From: DASUKM01 sp036278735
GTDB taxonomy: Bacteria > Acidobacteriota > Vicinamibacteria > Vicinamibacterales > 2-12-FULL-66-21
Length of the DNA stretch: 64,000 nucleotides
Direction: 5' to 3'
Assembly: GCA_036278735.1 (NCBI GenBank)
Contig: DASUKM010000022.1
Span: 139,283 to 203,282 of the forward strand
Positions within the stretch are counted from its first letter, which is position 1. The number at the start of each line of letters is the position of its first letter. Position numbers and translations under genes: made by a program. Below are positions 17,448-25,993 of this stretch, one piece after another. Under the pieces are notes generated by a model. The model had not been told where the DNA came from. It ran no database searches and saw nothing but the letters and a program-made list of their open reading frames with translations.

Positions 17448-19969
17448 CAGGCCAGCCTTTCGGCAAACGACGTGTCGACGCTGTCGCGCTCGAGCGCGGC
17501 CAGGAGCGCTTCCTTGTCGAACGCCTTCCGGTAGGCCTCCGTTACATGCACCGTGCCATCCCGAACCAGCCGAACGAGCGAATCGTTGAGGGGCGCCATG
17601 CCGTGCCGGCCGCTCGCCATCGCGCGGGGCAGATCGAACGTCTTGCCATCCTTGATCAGCGCGGCGACCGCCGGCGTATTCAGCAGCACCTCGCGGGCAG
17701 CCGTGCGGCCGCCGCGAACGCGGCGGACGAGCACCTGCGCGACGACCCCGCGAAGCGCCGCCGCGAGCGAGCCCTGGACGTGCGCGCGGCGGTCGGCCGG
17801 GAACAGCTCGATCAGCTCGTCGATGCCGGCGATCGTCGACGGCGCCGACAGCGAGCCGAACACGAGCCGGCCCGACTCGGCGGCTTCGAGCGCGGCGGCG
17901 GCGATGTCGGCCGAGCGCAGGTCCTCGATCAGCAGCACGTCCGGATCTTCGCGTAGCGCGGCGCGGACGGCATCCGCCACCGCGTCGGCGTTCCCCCGCA
18001 CTTCGCGCTGGCTGACGAACGATCGACGGCTCTCGTGCAGGAAGCCGATCTGCGATTCGACCGTGATGACGTGATCGCTGCGCGTGCGATTGATCAGATC
18101 CACGAAGGCGCTCATCAGCGTCGACTTGCCGCTCGCACGGGGGCCGGTGACCAGCACGAGACCGTCGGACTGGCCGCAGAGCGCCTGCACTTCGGCGGTG
18201 AGGCCGAGCTGGTCGGCCGAGATCGCCTGCGGCGGAATGAGCCGCAGGATCAGTCCGGGGCCGCGATGATCGCGGAACGCGAGGCATCGGACGCGGCCGA
18301 CGTCGGCCACGTCGCGGATCCATTCGCCGCCCTCCACGTCGTCGGGTTCGGCCGGCGCCACTTCACTCATCAGGCGTTCGACGTCGCTCGGCGAGAGACG
18401 ATCGGTGTCGAGCCCGGCAATTTCCCCGTCGGTGCGCAGCATCGGGGCCGTGCCGGCGACGATGTACACCGTCGCGGCGCCGCGCGCCACCGCCGTGCGC
18501 AGGATTTCCTCGACGGACACCGACGGCGACCGGCGTGCCGCCGCGGTCGGCTCCTGCGCGCCGCCCCGCCGCGCCATCGTCACGACGACCGCCGGGCGCT
18601 GCTCTTCGCGCTTGATCGTGGGAGCTTCGACCGGCTCTCCCGTCTTCGCTGAAGCTTCGACGGACTCGGTCGTTTGGTGCAGGCGGTCGGACCCGGCGAC
18701 TACCACTTCAGGCGCCTTCTCGACGACGGGGTCCGGCGCGCTCGCCACCACCGGTGCGGGCGGCGCGATCTCCAGTACCACCTCGACCGACTCCGCCTCG
18801 AACTCCGTCGCGACCTCGGTATGCTCCGGCTCGTCGGCCACCGTGGAGACCGTCGGCTCCGGCTCCATCTCCACCGGCTCCGGCACGATCGACACGATCG
18901 GCGCCGCAACCTCCGGGATCACCTCAACCGGCTCCGCGGCAGCCTCCGCCGCAATCTCGGTATGGCAGGGCTCTTCGACGACGGCGTCAGACACGGCGGC
19001 AACCGGCTCGGGCACCGGCACGATCGGCGGTGCCTCTTCGACCACCGCATCCGGCACCGGCGCGACCGCGACCTCCGGCACGCTCTCTTCGAATGCGGCG
19101 ACCGGTGGCGCCGGGAACACCGTCTCGGCCGATATCGCCACCACCTGTTCCGGCTCGCTCTCCGCGACGCGCTCCGGTTCTCGGGCGACGGGCTCCGACA
19201 TGACGACGGGCGGTTCGAGAGACAGGACCTCGTCGACCTCCTCGAACACCGCCGGCTGGAAGTCGTCGTCTATCGCAAACGACAAATCGTTGTCGTCGTT
19301 CGTGCCGCCGTCCGCTGCGGCACGCAGCACCGCGGCGCTCGCCGCGAACAGCTCGTCCACCTCTGCGTCGGTCGGCGCCGCCTGCGAATCTTCGTGAACG
19401 ATCTCGAACGCGTCATCATCGTCCGGCGCAGCGCCCGCGCTCACGGCTTCGACGGGTTGCGACCCAACGTGCTCGACCGGACGGGCCTGGGCCGGCGTTT
19501 CGATCGCGGCCGCGAGGGCGGGCTGCTCCTGCGGCGCAGCGGCGGCGACCGGCGCAGGCATCTCTTCGGCGACCGGCGCCGCCTCCGGTTCGACGTTGGC
19601 AGCGGCCGCCGGCTCCGCCACCGCGGGATGCCGCCGCACCTCGAGCCAGATGTCGTCGCCGCCGCGCGCCGCGACGACGGTGAACCGCTCCGACAGGCCG
19701 GCAGGAGGCGCAATCTCGTATTCGATGGCGCCAAAATTCTCGAGTGCCTGCCGCTGATCGAGCGGCAGGATCTGCCCGAGCATCCCGAGCACGGCATCCG
19801 GCGTCAGCACGCGCGACGACAGCTCGACCTGTCCCCAGGCCAGGGGACCGCGGAACTCGTTGGCGGAGGCGGAGGTCGTCACCACGTACGGCTTCTCGCC
19901 GACGTGCATGACGAGCGCGTCCCCCTGAAGGCGCACGATGGCGTCGAGCAGTGATTCGAGCAGGCTCAC
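17447..19969 (-). CDS. PilT/GspE-superfamily ATPase with long acidic linker
   Basis: 840 aa, GTG start. Residues 1-120 are an N-terminal domain (LESLLDAIVRLQGDALVMHVGEKPYV). Residues ~120-480 are a low-complexity Glu/Val/Pro/Ala linker. Residues ~490-840 are a PilT-like ATPase: SVEEILRTAVARGAATVYIVAGTAPMLRTDGEI, Walker A GPRASGKST at 609-617, Walker B DVLLIED at 677-683. Compared with classical PilT, the Asp box is ESQIG instead of EDPIE and the His box lacks its His (FGSLSAPS versus FATLHTNSA), so motor function may be altered. A role in type IV pili or a secretion-related system is inferred from family only; no pilus genes are nearby. Confidence 0.8.
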   Translation of the reverse strand: MSLLESLLDAIVRLQGDALVMHVGEKPYVVTTSASANEFRGPLAWGQVELSSRVLTPDAVLGMLGQILPLDQRQALENFGAIEYEIAPPAGLSERFTVVAARGGDDIWLEVRRHPAVAEPAAAANVEPEAAPVAEEMPAPVAAAAPQEQPALAAAIETPAQARPVEHVGSQPVEAVSAGAAPDDDDAFEIVHEDSQAAPTDAEVDELFAASAAVLRAAADGGTNDDNDLSFAIDDDFQPAVFEEVDEVLSLEPPVVMSEPVAREPERVAESEPEQVVAISAETVFPAPPVAAFEESVPEVAVAPVPDAVVEEAPPIVPVPEPVAAVSDAVVEEPCHTEIAAEAAAEPVEVIPEVAAPIVSIVPEPVEMEPEPTVSTVADEPEHTEVATEFEAESVEVVLEIAPPAPVVASAPDPVVEKAPEVVVAGSDRLHQTTESVEASAKTGEPVEAPTIKREEQRPAVVVTMARRGGAQEPTAAARRSPSVSVEEILRTAVARGAATVYIVAGTAPMLRTDGEIAGLDTDRLSPSDVERLMSEVAPAEPDDVEGGEWIRDVADVGRVRCLAFRDHRGPGLILRLIPPQAISADQLGLTAEVQALCGQSDGLVLVTGPRASGKSTLMSAFVDLINRTRSDHVITVESQIGFLHESRRSFVSQREVRGNADAVADAVRAALREDPDVLLIEDLRSADIAAAALEAAESGRLVFGSLSAPSTIAGIDELIELFPADRRAHVQGSLAAALRGVVAQVLVRRVRGGRTAAREVLLNTPAVAALIKDGKTFDLPRAMASGRHGMAPLNDSLVRLVRDGTVHVTEAYRKAFDKEALLAALERDSVDTSFAERLA

Positions 19970-19972
19970 GGA

Positions 19973-20167
19973 CTATCCCACCGCAATTTCGGTCCCGTGC
20001 CGCACCGTCATTACGCACCGTCGCAATCGCGCGCCGTTCGTGTGCACCGCCGCGCAGTGCCGTAAACAGTGCGGGCAGGGGCTCAGCTCAGCCGGATCTT
20101 CGATCGTAGCAGCTCTTGGAATCCCTGAGCGGCTCATGGCCCGGCCGAGGCGCGGTGCCATCCTCAC
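19973..20167 (-). CDS. Small cysteine-rich ORF between P1 peptidase and PilT-like gene
   Basis: 64 aa. GTG start overlaps the peptidase stop as GTGA and it ends 3 bases before the PilT-like GTG, which is the spacing of a real coupled gene. Contains SPCPHCLRHC and a later RRC, possibly a small zinc site. Otherwise it is basic and unrecognised. It could instead be chance open frame in the leader of the PilT-like gene. Confidence 0.35.
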   Translation of the reverse strand: MRMAPRLGRAMSRSGIPRAATIEDPAELSPCPHCLRHCAAVHTNGARLRRCVMTVRHGTEIAVG

Positions 20168-21354
20168 TTCTCCACGAGGCGGTTGTACTTCCTGAGGATC
20201 GCCCGCACTCGTTCGTGCGGCAGGCCCTCCGCCGTGTGGCCGTCGCGCCCTGTCATCGTCGGCGCGGCCACCATCGCGTTGATGATGGCTTCCTCGGTGG
20301 CCTGCACGGTCGCTTCGAACAGGGGATCGATCGCGTCGTTCGGGAGCATCGAGACGTTCACGGGCCGGCGGGCGGCGGCGGCGCCGCTGTTCGCCGTGGA
20401 GAACGCCATGAAGAGGTCGCCCGACCCGTTCGTGGCGAGCCCTCCGTCGCGCGCGACGCCGAACGAGGCGCGCTTCGCGAGGCGCTTCAATTGATGCGGC
20501 AGCAGGGGCGCATCGGTCGCCACCACGATGATGATCGACCCCTCACGTTCCCGCGGACCATCCTCGATCGCACCGCCGTGTGGCGCCGCGGAGGCCAGCT
20601 CGCGCCCGACGGGCACGCCGGCAATGATCAAGTTCCGGCGGCGGCCGTAGTTGCACTGCACGAGCACCCCGACCGTGTAGCCCCCCGCTCGCGCGTCCAG
20701 GTGCCGCGACGCCGTGCCGAGGCCGCCCTTGAAGCCGTTGCACTCCATGCCCGTCCCGCCGCCGACGGAGCCTTCGGGGACCGGTCCGCTCCTGGCACCG
20801 TCGAGCGCGGCGTACGCATCGGCGTCCGTCACGTGGAAGCCGTTGATGTCGTTGAGATCGCCGTCCCACGTCTCGGCGACGACCGGCAGGGACCACCAGT
20901 AGCCGCTCGGATCGGCCGCCCCGTGGCTCACGCGCCATTTGATCACGGCGTCGCGCACGACCCCGACGCTGTGCGTGTTCGTGATCATGACCGGGCCCTC
21001 GAGAAATCCCGATTCATCGACCCAGGCGGTGCCGGTCATCTCGCCGTTGCCGTTCTGCGCGAACCATCCCGCGAACACGGGGTCGTTCATCGAGGCCTTC
21101 CCGCGTGGAAGGATGGCCGTGACGCCGGTCCGAACCGGTCCGATGCCGGCCTTCAGCGGGCCCTCGCCTGAAATGAGCGTCCTCACGCCCACGTCGACGC
21201 CGGAGACGTCGGTGATCGCATTGAGCGGACCGGGCGTGCCGTCGAAGGGAATGCCCAGGTCACGCGCGCGCGGCTTCGATTGTTGCGCGTGAAGCCCCGG
21301 CGCGACGACGACGGCCGCGAGGGCAGCGAAGGCGAAGGCGAGTCGACGACTCAT
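20164..21354 (-). CDS. P1 family peptidase (DmpA/L-aminopeptidase type), secreted
   Basis: 396 aa from ATG 21354 (RBS-like GGAG 8 bases upstream); signal peptide RRLAFAFAALAAVVVAPGLHAQ. Typical S58/DmpA sequence: ARDLGIPFDGTPGPLNAITDVSGVDVGV, NGNGEMTGTAWVDESGF, ITNTHSVGVVRDAVIKW, and the self-processing region VGGGTGMECNGFKGGLGTASR, followed by VGVLVQCNYG with the nucleophile region. These N-terminal nucleophile hydrolases cleave themselves and remove N-terminal residues or D-amino acids from peptides. The open frame extends 36 codons upstream, but those precede the signal peptide and are unlikely to be translated. Confidence 0.9.
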   Translation of the reverse strand: MSRRLAFAFAALAAVVVAPGLHAQQSKPRARDLGIPFDGTPGPLNAITDVSGVDVGVRTLISGEGPLKAGIGPVRTGVTAILPRGKASMNDPVFAGWFAQNGNGEMTGTAWVDESGFLEGPVMITNTHSVGVVRDAVIKWRVSHGAADPSGYWWSLPVVAETWDGDLNDINGFHVTDADAYAALDGARSGPVPEGSVGGGTGMECNGFKGGLGTASRHLDARAGGYTVGVLVQCNYGRRRNLIIAGVPVGRELASAAPHGGAIEDGPREREGSIIIVVATDAPLLPHQLKRLAKRASFGVARDGGLATNGSGDLFMAFSTANSGAAAARRPVNVSMLPNDAIDPLFEATVQATEEAIINAMVAAPTMTGRDGHTAEGLPHERVRAILRKYNRLVEK

Positions 21355-21498
21355 TGAAGGCTCCTTCCCGCCGTGACGGCGGTTCCCGTCCGGGTGAGCG
21401 ACGGGAGCCTTATTGTCGCGCATGCGCCGCACGGCAGCGGTGCGCCAGACGCTGACGGACAAGGATGCCGGCCGCCAATCGTCTGCTAGACTGCCCTC

Positions 21499-21687
21499 AT
21501 GGCTGTGCGTCCGCTCCCGGCCCTGGCCCCCGATCCCGTGATCGAGGCAATGAAGCGCGACGTCGATCGCAGTCTGCTCCGGGCCAACCTGCAGCTCACG
21601 CCGATCGAGCGCCTTCGACGGCTACAGAAGGCGCTGGACGACCTGGCGGCGCTTCGCGCGGCCTTTGCCCGCGCGCGTCAGCCGTGA
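21499..21687 (+). CDS. Small helical protein preceding nucleotidyltransferase
   Basis: 62 aa, mostly predicted helix with many Arg and Leu (IEAMKRDVDRSLLRANLQLTPIERLRRLQKALDDL). No family assigned, but the LTPIERLRRLQK phrase recurs in small proteins next to nucleotidyltransferase-fold genes. Its stop overlaps the GTG of the next gene (GTGA). The pair resembles a toxin-antitoxin or MNT-type module in size and order; which partner would be the antitoxin is unknown. A TAGACT box lies 7 bases before the ATG. Confidence 0.65.
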   Translation: MAVRPLPALAPDPVIEAMKRDVDRSLLRANLQLTPIERLRRLQKALDDLAALRAAFARARQP

Positions 21688-22175
21688 CGGACATCCTGGG
21701 GCTCGTTCGCGTATTGGCGGACGCCGAGGTCGAGTGCATCATCGCCGGGGGCGTCGCGGCCAACCTGCTCGGATCGGCGCGCACGACGCTCGATCTCGAC
21801 GTGGTCTATCGCCGAACGGACCGCAACATGCAACGTCTGGCCGGCGCGCTCGCCCCCCTCCATCCCTATCTTCGGGGCGCACCCGCGGGTCTTCCCTTTG
21901 CGTTCGATCTCGCGACGCTCGCACGAGGGCTGAACCTCGAGCTCACGACGGACCTCGGAGCGCTCGACCTGCTCGGCGAAATCACGGGCGGCGGCACATA
22001 CGAAGACCTGATCCAGGACAGCTTCACCGCGAAGGGCCTCGGCGCGTCCGTACGGTGTCTCTCGCTCGATCGCCTCATTGCCACGAAACGAGCGGCCGGA
22101 TGTCCCAAGGATCTCGTCGCGCTCAGCGAGCTCGAGGCGCTGCTCGAAGAGCGCAACCACCAGCCACCCCGTTGA
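21684..22175 (+). CDS. Nucleotidyltransferase-fold protein
   Basis: 163 aa from the GTG at 21684 that overlaps the preceding stop. The polymerase-beta-type NTase motif is visible: GGVAANLLGSARTTLDLDVVYRR (GG helix then DxD), and a C-terminal ATKRAAGCPKDLVALSELEALLEE that is typical of DUF/AbiEii-like and MNT-like proteins. Expected chemistry is transfer of a nucleotide to a protein or RNA, as in several toxin-antitoxin and abortive-infection systems. Partner is the 62-aa protein upstream. The longer frame from 21465 overlaps that gene and is rejected. Confidence 0.75.
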   Translation: MTDILGLVRVLADAEVECIIAGGVAANLLGSARTTLDLDVVYRRTDRNMQRLAGALAPLHPYLRGAPAGLPFAFDLATLARGLNLELTTDLGALDLLGEITGGGTYEDLIQDSFTAKGLGASVRCLSLDRLIATKRAAGCPKDLVALSELEALLEERNHQPPR

Positions 22176-22186
22176 TCGTGAGCCGA

Positions 22187-22204
22187 GGGCTGGCACTCCA
22201 GCCC
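22187..22204. terminator. Hairpin in convergent gap (GGGCTGG-CACT-CCAGCCC)
   Basis: Perfect 7-bp G+C stem with a 4-base loop between the nucleotidyltransferase stop and the stop of the convergent secreted protein. No T-tract, so it may act with Rho or only as an mRNA end. Confidence 0.45.
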
Positions 22205-22228
22205 CGCCCGCGCGCGTCCGCGGCCCGG

Positions 22229-22924
22229 CTACAGCGCGGGCGTGCCGTCGGACCACTGGCCGGTCGCGACGATGAAAACGTCGATCGGGACGACGTCGAA
22301 CGAGCCGGCCAGGCTGATGGGCGAACCGGGCAGGCCGGCCCCCCACTCCTCCGGCGCGACGGCCGGAACATAGAACATCACGTGCGCCAGATTGCCGCCG
22401 GCGTCGGTGAGGAAGGAGCGCTTCGACAGCATGTACGACACGGCGTTTGGCTCCAGCTTCGGCAGCCGATGAGCGGCGCGTGCGGCCTGGAGGCCCTGGA
22501 GGATGCCCGCCTGAGTGCGGCGCGCCAGCGCCAGTTGCGAGCGCAGCAGCAGGAGAGGCAGGACGGATCGGGCAGCAGGCGGGTTCATGCAGTTCGCGCC
22601 GCGAATCCTTGGATTCCAGAACGTGGACGCGTGGAAGGGACTGTCCCACGAACGCTCGACGAGGCACACGAAGCCGTTGGTGCCCTTGGCGGCGCTCACG
22701 TAGCCCTGCCGCGTCAGCACCAACACGGTCGCGTGATCCGAAACGGAGGGTGGCGCGGCGCTGCGCGCGAGCGCGATCTCGTCCGCACGTGGCATCAAAT
22801 AGCGGTCCACCGGCACCATGTGCGGGTAAGTCTCTGGCTTCGCCTGGGCCGGCAGCCGGACGGCAAAGGGCACGAAGAGAAGAAGAGCGGCCACGGCCGC
22901 TACGACGGACGTATTCGAGTTCAT
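22229..22924 (-). CDS. Secreted protein of unknown function
   Basis: 231 aa from ATG 22924, which has GAGG 8 bases upstream; a GTG four codons earlier is in frame but less likely. Signal peptide SVVAAVAALLLFVPFAVRLPAQA. The mature part has NGFVCLVERSWDS and a Cys in RGANCMNPP, giving a possible disulfide, then a helical region and a C-terminal strand-rich part (GNLAHVMFYVPAV). No family recognised. Two cysteines and export suggest a periplasmic or extracellular location. Confidence 0.7.
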   Translation of the reverse strand: MNSNTSVVAAVAALLLFVPFAVRLPAQAKPETYPHMVPVDRYLMPRADEIALARSAAPPSVSDHATVLVLTRQGYVSAAKGTNGFVCLVERSWDSPFHASTFWNPRIRGANCMNPPAARSVLPLLLLRSQLALARRTQAGILQGLQAARAAHRLPKLEPNAVSYMLSKRSFLTDAGGNLAHVMFYVPAVAPEEWGAGLPGSPISLAGSFDVVPIDVFIVATGQWSDGTPAL

Positions 22925-22932
22925 GAGGAGCC

Positions 22933-23035
22933 TCACGAACCATGACGTGCGAGGGCGCGGCGTTTCGACGGCAGGTGATCGCGGACGCCGGAATCTTCGC
23001 TGAGCCCGATGGCGAGATCGCAGGGGGCCCGGGCT
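22933..23035 (-). pseudogene. 3' fragment of a second ECF42-type sigma factor gene
   Basis: In frame to a TGA stop, it encodes AIGLSEDSGVRDHLPSKRR..., nearly the same as the end of the intact sigma factor at 24734 (AIGLTRDSAVRDHLQSRRR...). The DNA matches over about 95 bp (22931 onward versus 24731 onward), including the bases just past the stop. Upstream of this the similarity ends and no sigma domain remains. It is a remnant of a paralogue, or the end of a duplicated segment. Confidence 0.7.
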
Positions 23036-23045
23036 GGCGCGCGAC

Positions 23046-23702
23046 CTACCCGCGCGACCGACGGCCGGGCGACCGCCCGGGCCGCCGTTTCAGGTAGCGC
23101 GTCAACAGGACGACCAGCTCGTCCACGAGCCGGCCACTCGCGATGTCTTCCTGCCGTTCGAGTGCGCCGTTGTGCATCACCGCCTGCGTTGTCGTCGCCA
23201 CCATCCACATCGCGAGCTCGAGGTCCGGCACGCCCGTCGTCGAGCGCTCGAGAAACCGGCGCATCTCGGTGAAGACGGCTGCATCCATCCTCTGGATCTC
23301 CCGATAGCGCTGCGCCGGCAATTGCTCGGCGAACACGCGGTGCAGCTCCGGCGACACGGCGTGTGCTGCCACTCCGCGGGCGATCAGTTTTCGCAGGGTC
23401 ACCTCGAGGCCCTCGCCGGGGCTCGCCGCCAGAGTGTCGCGCGCGGCGGCTCGCTCGGCCGCCCCGTGCCGGCGCCGCAGCTCGGCCACGATCGCGTCTT
23501 TGCCCGGAAAGTACTGGTACAGCGAAGCGATGTTGACGCCGGCGCGCTCGGCAATCCGGTTCGTCGTCAAGGCCGCGTAGCCGTCGCGAACCAGAATGTC
23601 AGCCGCGGCCTCGAGGATGGCCTCCACGGTGAACCGTGAACGGTCCTGACGAGGCCGTTTCCTCGGCAGGAGCGACGTTTTCCTCCGGCGGCGGTCGGAC
23701 AT
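23046..23702 (-). CDS. TetR/AcrR family regulator
   Basis: 218 aa; ATG 23702 chosen because the helix-turn-helix starts ~25 residues later and the operator-like region lies just upstream. HTH: FTVEAILEAAADILVRDGYAALTTNRIAERAGVNIASLYQYFPGKDAIVAEL, with the classic YQYFxxKDAI. The ligand-binding part is helical and ends in a basic tail (KRRPGRSPGRRSRG). Probably represses itself and the divergent quinone oxidoreductase from the dyad between them. Inducer unknown. Confidence 0.9.
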   Translation of the reverse strand: MSDRRRRKTSLLPRKRPRQDRSRFTVEAILEAAADILVRDGYAALTTNRIAERAGVNIASLYQYFPGKDAIVAELRRRHGAAERAAARDTLAASPGEGLEVTLRKLIARGVAAHAVSPELHRVFAEQLPAQRYREIQRMDAAVFTEMRRFLERSTTGVPDLELAMWMVATTTQAVMHNGALERQEDIASGRLVDELVVLLTRYLKRRPGRSPGRRSRG

Positions 23703-23708
23703 CGGAAT

Positions 23709-23740
23709 GCAAGCTGACAAATATAAGTGTTTACTTGCAT
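23709..23740. promoter_or_regulatory. Probable TetR operator between tetR and oxidoreductase genes
   Basis: 32-bp dyad with TGCAAG...CTTGCA ends and 11 of 16 positions symmetric, in an A+T-rich pocket between divergent genes. A perfect TATAAT for the leftward tetR transcript overlaps its right edge (23744-23739), so binding would block it. Confidence 0.55.
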
Positions 23741-23749
23741 TATAGCCGC

Positions 23750-24727
23750 ATGGACGGCATCGTGCGGCGGCGAGTGGCCCGCGCCATGAAACCCGGCGGC
23801 CCTGAGGTTCTCTCGGTCGAGGTCGAAGAGATGCCACCGCTCCAGGCCCACCAGGTGCTCGTTCGCGTACAGGCAGCCGGGCTCAATCACGTCGAGTCGC
23901 TCGTACGGTCCGGAGGCTATCCGCGGCCGTTCCCGTTTCCGTACGCGGCCGGATTCGAAGGCGCCGGCAGGGTCGAGGCCGTCGGATCCAGCATCACGAT
24001 CCCCATCGGCGCACGAGTGTGCTGGACGGCGGTCTTCGGATCGTGCGCCACGCACGTCGCCGCGCCCGCCGCCTTCCTGGCGGTCGTGCCTGACGAGGTG
24101 CCCCTCGAGAAGGCGGCCGCACTCGCCCACGCCGCGGTTACGGCCGAAGGCCTCGTGCGCCATTGCCCGCTCCCGGCCGGCGCATGCGCGGTCGTATGGG
24201 GCGCGGCCGGGTCGGTGGGCCGGCAGCTCGTCTGCCGGCTCGTCGATCGGGGTGTCCAGGTGATTGGCCTGGCCAGCGCCGACCGGGTCGAAGCTGTGCG
24301 CGCGCTCGGGGCCCGCCCGGTCGATCGCGGCTCGGACGATGTGGGAGCGGTCGTCCGCGAAGAGACGTCCGGGCGAGGCGCCGCGGCCGTTTTCGATCCG
24401 ATCGGAGCGGCGACCTTCGAGCGCAGCCTCGCGCTGCTGGCGCCCCGCGGCTGCCTCGTCACCTACGGCCAGCTCTCGGGCCCCGTCCCGCCGATCGACC
24501 TGATGCAACTGATGCAGAACGGCTCGGTGTTCGTGACCAGGTACGGGCCGCACGCCGGCGTCGTCGCGCCGAACGAGCTCGCGCCGATCACCGCCGAGGC
24601 GCTGCGCCAGTCACGGACGCGGCCGCTTTCGGCGGGCGTCGCCCATCGCTTTGCGCTCGACCGGGTGGCGGACGCCTATCGCGCGATGGAGGCCGGCGCG
24701 CGCGGCAAGGTACTCGTCCTGCCGTGA
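23750..24727 (+). CDS. Zinc-less MDR / quinone oxidoreductase family protein
   Basis: 325 aa, ATG at 23750. MDR fold: QAHQVLVRVQAAGLNHVESLVRSGGYP, FPYAAGFEGAGRVEAVGSSI, then the Rossmann motif VVWGAAGSVGRQLV and FDPIGAATFERSLALLAPRG. It lacks the structural-zinc cysteine cluster, which fits NADPH:quinone reductases (QOR/ZTA1 group). Reduces quinones or reactive carbonyls. Under control of the divergent TetR protein by context. Stop lies 7 bp from the convergent sigma gene. Confidence 0.88.
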   Translation: MDGIVRRRVARAMKPGGPEVLSVEVEEMPPLQAHQVLVRVQAAGLNHVESLVRSGGYPRPFPFPYAAGFEGAGRVEAVGSSITIPIGARVCWTAVFGSCATHVAAPAAFLAVVPDEVPLEKAAALAHAAVTAEGLVRHCPLPAGACAVVWGAAGSVGRQLVCRLVDRGVQVIGLASADRVEAVRALGARPVDRGSDDVGAVVREETSGRGAAAVFDPIGAATFERSLALLAPRGCLVTYGQLSGPVPPIDLMQLMQNGSVFVTRYGPHAGVVAPNELAPITAEALRQSRTRPLSAGVAHRFALDRVADAYRAMEAGARGKVLVLP

Positions 24728-24733
24728 CGGGCG

Positions 24734-25993
24734 TCACGAATCGTGATCTGCGAGGGCGCGGCGTCTCGACTGCAGGTGATCGCGGACGGCGGAGTCCCTG
24801 GTCAGTCCAATGGCGAGGCCGTAGGCGGCACAGGCCTCCTGGCGACGCCCCAGTCGCCCGAGCAGATGGCCTCGCACGGCCCAGTACGGCTGATAGCGCT
24901 CGACCGCTTCCGCGTCGATCGTGTCCAGCCAGGCAAGGCCGGCCGCGGGACCGGCGGCTTCAGCCGCCGCCGCGGCGTGGGCGGTGCGGGCGCCCACGGA
25001 GGACGTCAGGCCGACGAGCTGCTCGTAAAACCCGGCGATCGCGGCCCACTCCGTTCGGCCGGTGCGGGCGCGATCGGCATGAACCGACTGAATCGCTGCC
25101 TCCAACTGGAACCGTCCCGGCGTGCGGAACGCGGCGGCGCGGGCCAGCAGGCGCTCGGCCTCGCCGATCAGCGGCTGGTCCCAGAGGCGAGTTTCCTGAT
25201 CGACGAGTGGGACGTACGCGCCCGTCGGCCCGCGGCGCGCCGCGCGGCGGGCATGGGAGTACAGCAGCACGGCCAACAGGCCGAGCACCTCCGGTTCGTC
25301 GGGCAGGAAGCGCTGCAGGTCTCGCGCGATCCACAGGGCTTCTTCCGCCAGCGTGGGTGCCGGCCTGGCGGCGCCGTGGGCCCCGGGGACGGCCTCCCAA
25401 CCCAGGCCGAAGGCGGCGTAGACCGCCTCCAGCACGGCATCCAGACGCTCGGGCAGATCCTGCGCCGCCGGCACGTCGAAGCGCAGGCCCGCGGCACGGA
25501 CGTGCGCCTTGGCGCGGACGAGACGCTGGCTCATGGCGGCGGCCGAGACCAGAAATGCCGGAGCGATCGCGGCGGCGGTGAGACCGAGCACGGTTTGCAG
25601 CATCAACGGAGCGCGCAGCGCGGGATCGATGGCCGGGTGGGTGCAGACGAAAAGCAATGCGAGGCGCTCGTCGGGAAACGGGGAGACGTCGGGCGCGGCC
25701 CGGGCGCCGCCCTCCAGGAGGCGCAACGCCGATTCGTTCGCCGCCATCACGCGGCGGTGGCGGACGGCGTCGGTCAGCGCGTTGCGCGCCGCCGTCAGCA
25801 GCCAGGCTTCGGGCGTGGCGGGCACGCCATCCTGCGGCCACGTCCGGAGTGCGGCGACCAGGGCGTCGCTCAGCGCATCTTCGGCGGCGGCCAGATCGCC
25901 TGCGCGAGCGGCCAGATAGGCAACCAGCCGGCCGTACGAGGTGCGGGCCACGCGCTCGACGGCGCGGTGGGTCTCGTCCTGTCCGTCGTTCAT
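24734..25993 (-). CDS. ECF sigma factor with C-terminal TPR-like extension (ECF42 type)
   Basis: 419 aa, about twice a minimal ECF factor. Sigma region 2: YGRLVAYLAARAGDLAAAEDALSDALVAALRTWP; region 4: LMLQTVLGLTAAAIAPAFLVSAAAMSQRLVRAKAHVR. Residues ~180-419 are the helical extension (PERLDAVLEAVYAAFGLGWEA, LAVLLYSHARRAAR, WAAIAGFYEQLV) that defines the ECF42 group, in which it controls activity. Translation is coupled to the DGPF/YCII gene upstream (ATGA). The upstream promoter fits an ECF42 consensus, so autoregulation is likely. A 3' fragment of a paralogue is 1.8 kb away. Confidence 0.9.
   Translation of the reverse strand: MNDGQDETHRAVERVARTSYGRLVAYLAARAGDLAAAEDALSDALVAALRTWPQDGVPATPEAWLLTAARNALTDAVRHRRVMAANESALRLLEGGARAAPDVSPFPDERLALLFVCTHPAIDPALRAPLMLQTVLGLTAAAIAPAFLVSAAAMSQRLVRAKAHVRAAGLRFDVPAAQDLPERLDAVLEAVYAAFGLGWEAVPGAHGAARPAPTLAEEALWIARDLQRFLPDEPEVLGLLAVLLYSHARRAARRGPTGAYVPLVDQETRLWDQPLIGEAERLLARAAAFRTPGRFQLEAAIQSVHADRARTGRTEWAAIAGFYEQLVGLTSSVGARTAHAAAAAEAAGPAAGLAWLDTIDAEAVERYQPYWAVRGHLLGRLGRRQEACAAYGLAIGLTRDSAVRDHLQSRRRALADHDS

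Noticed and set aside
22946..23208. 91-aa ORF ending in the sigma-like tail as a complete gene
   Set aside because: Only the last ~26 residues match the sigma factor; the preceding part is antiframe of tetR's 3' end.
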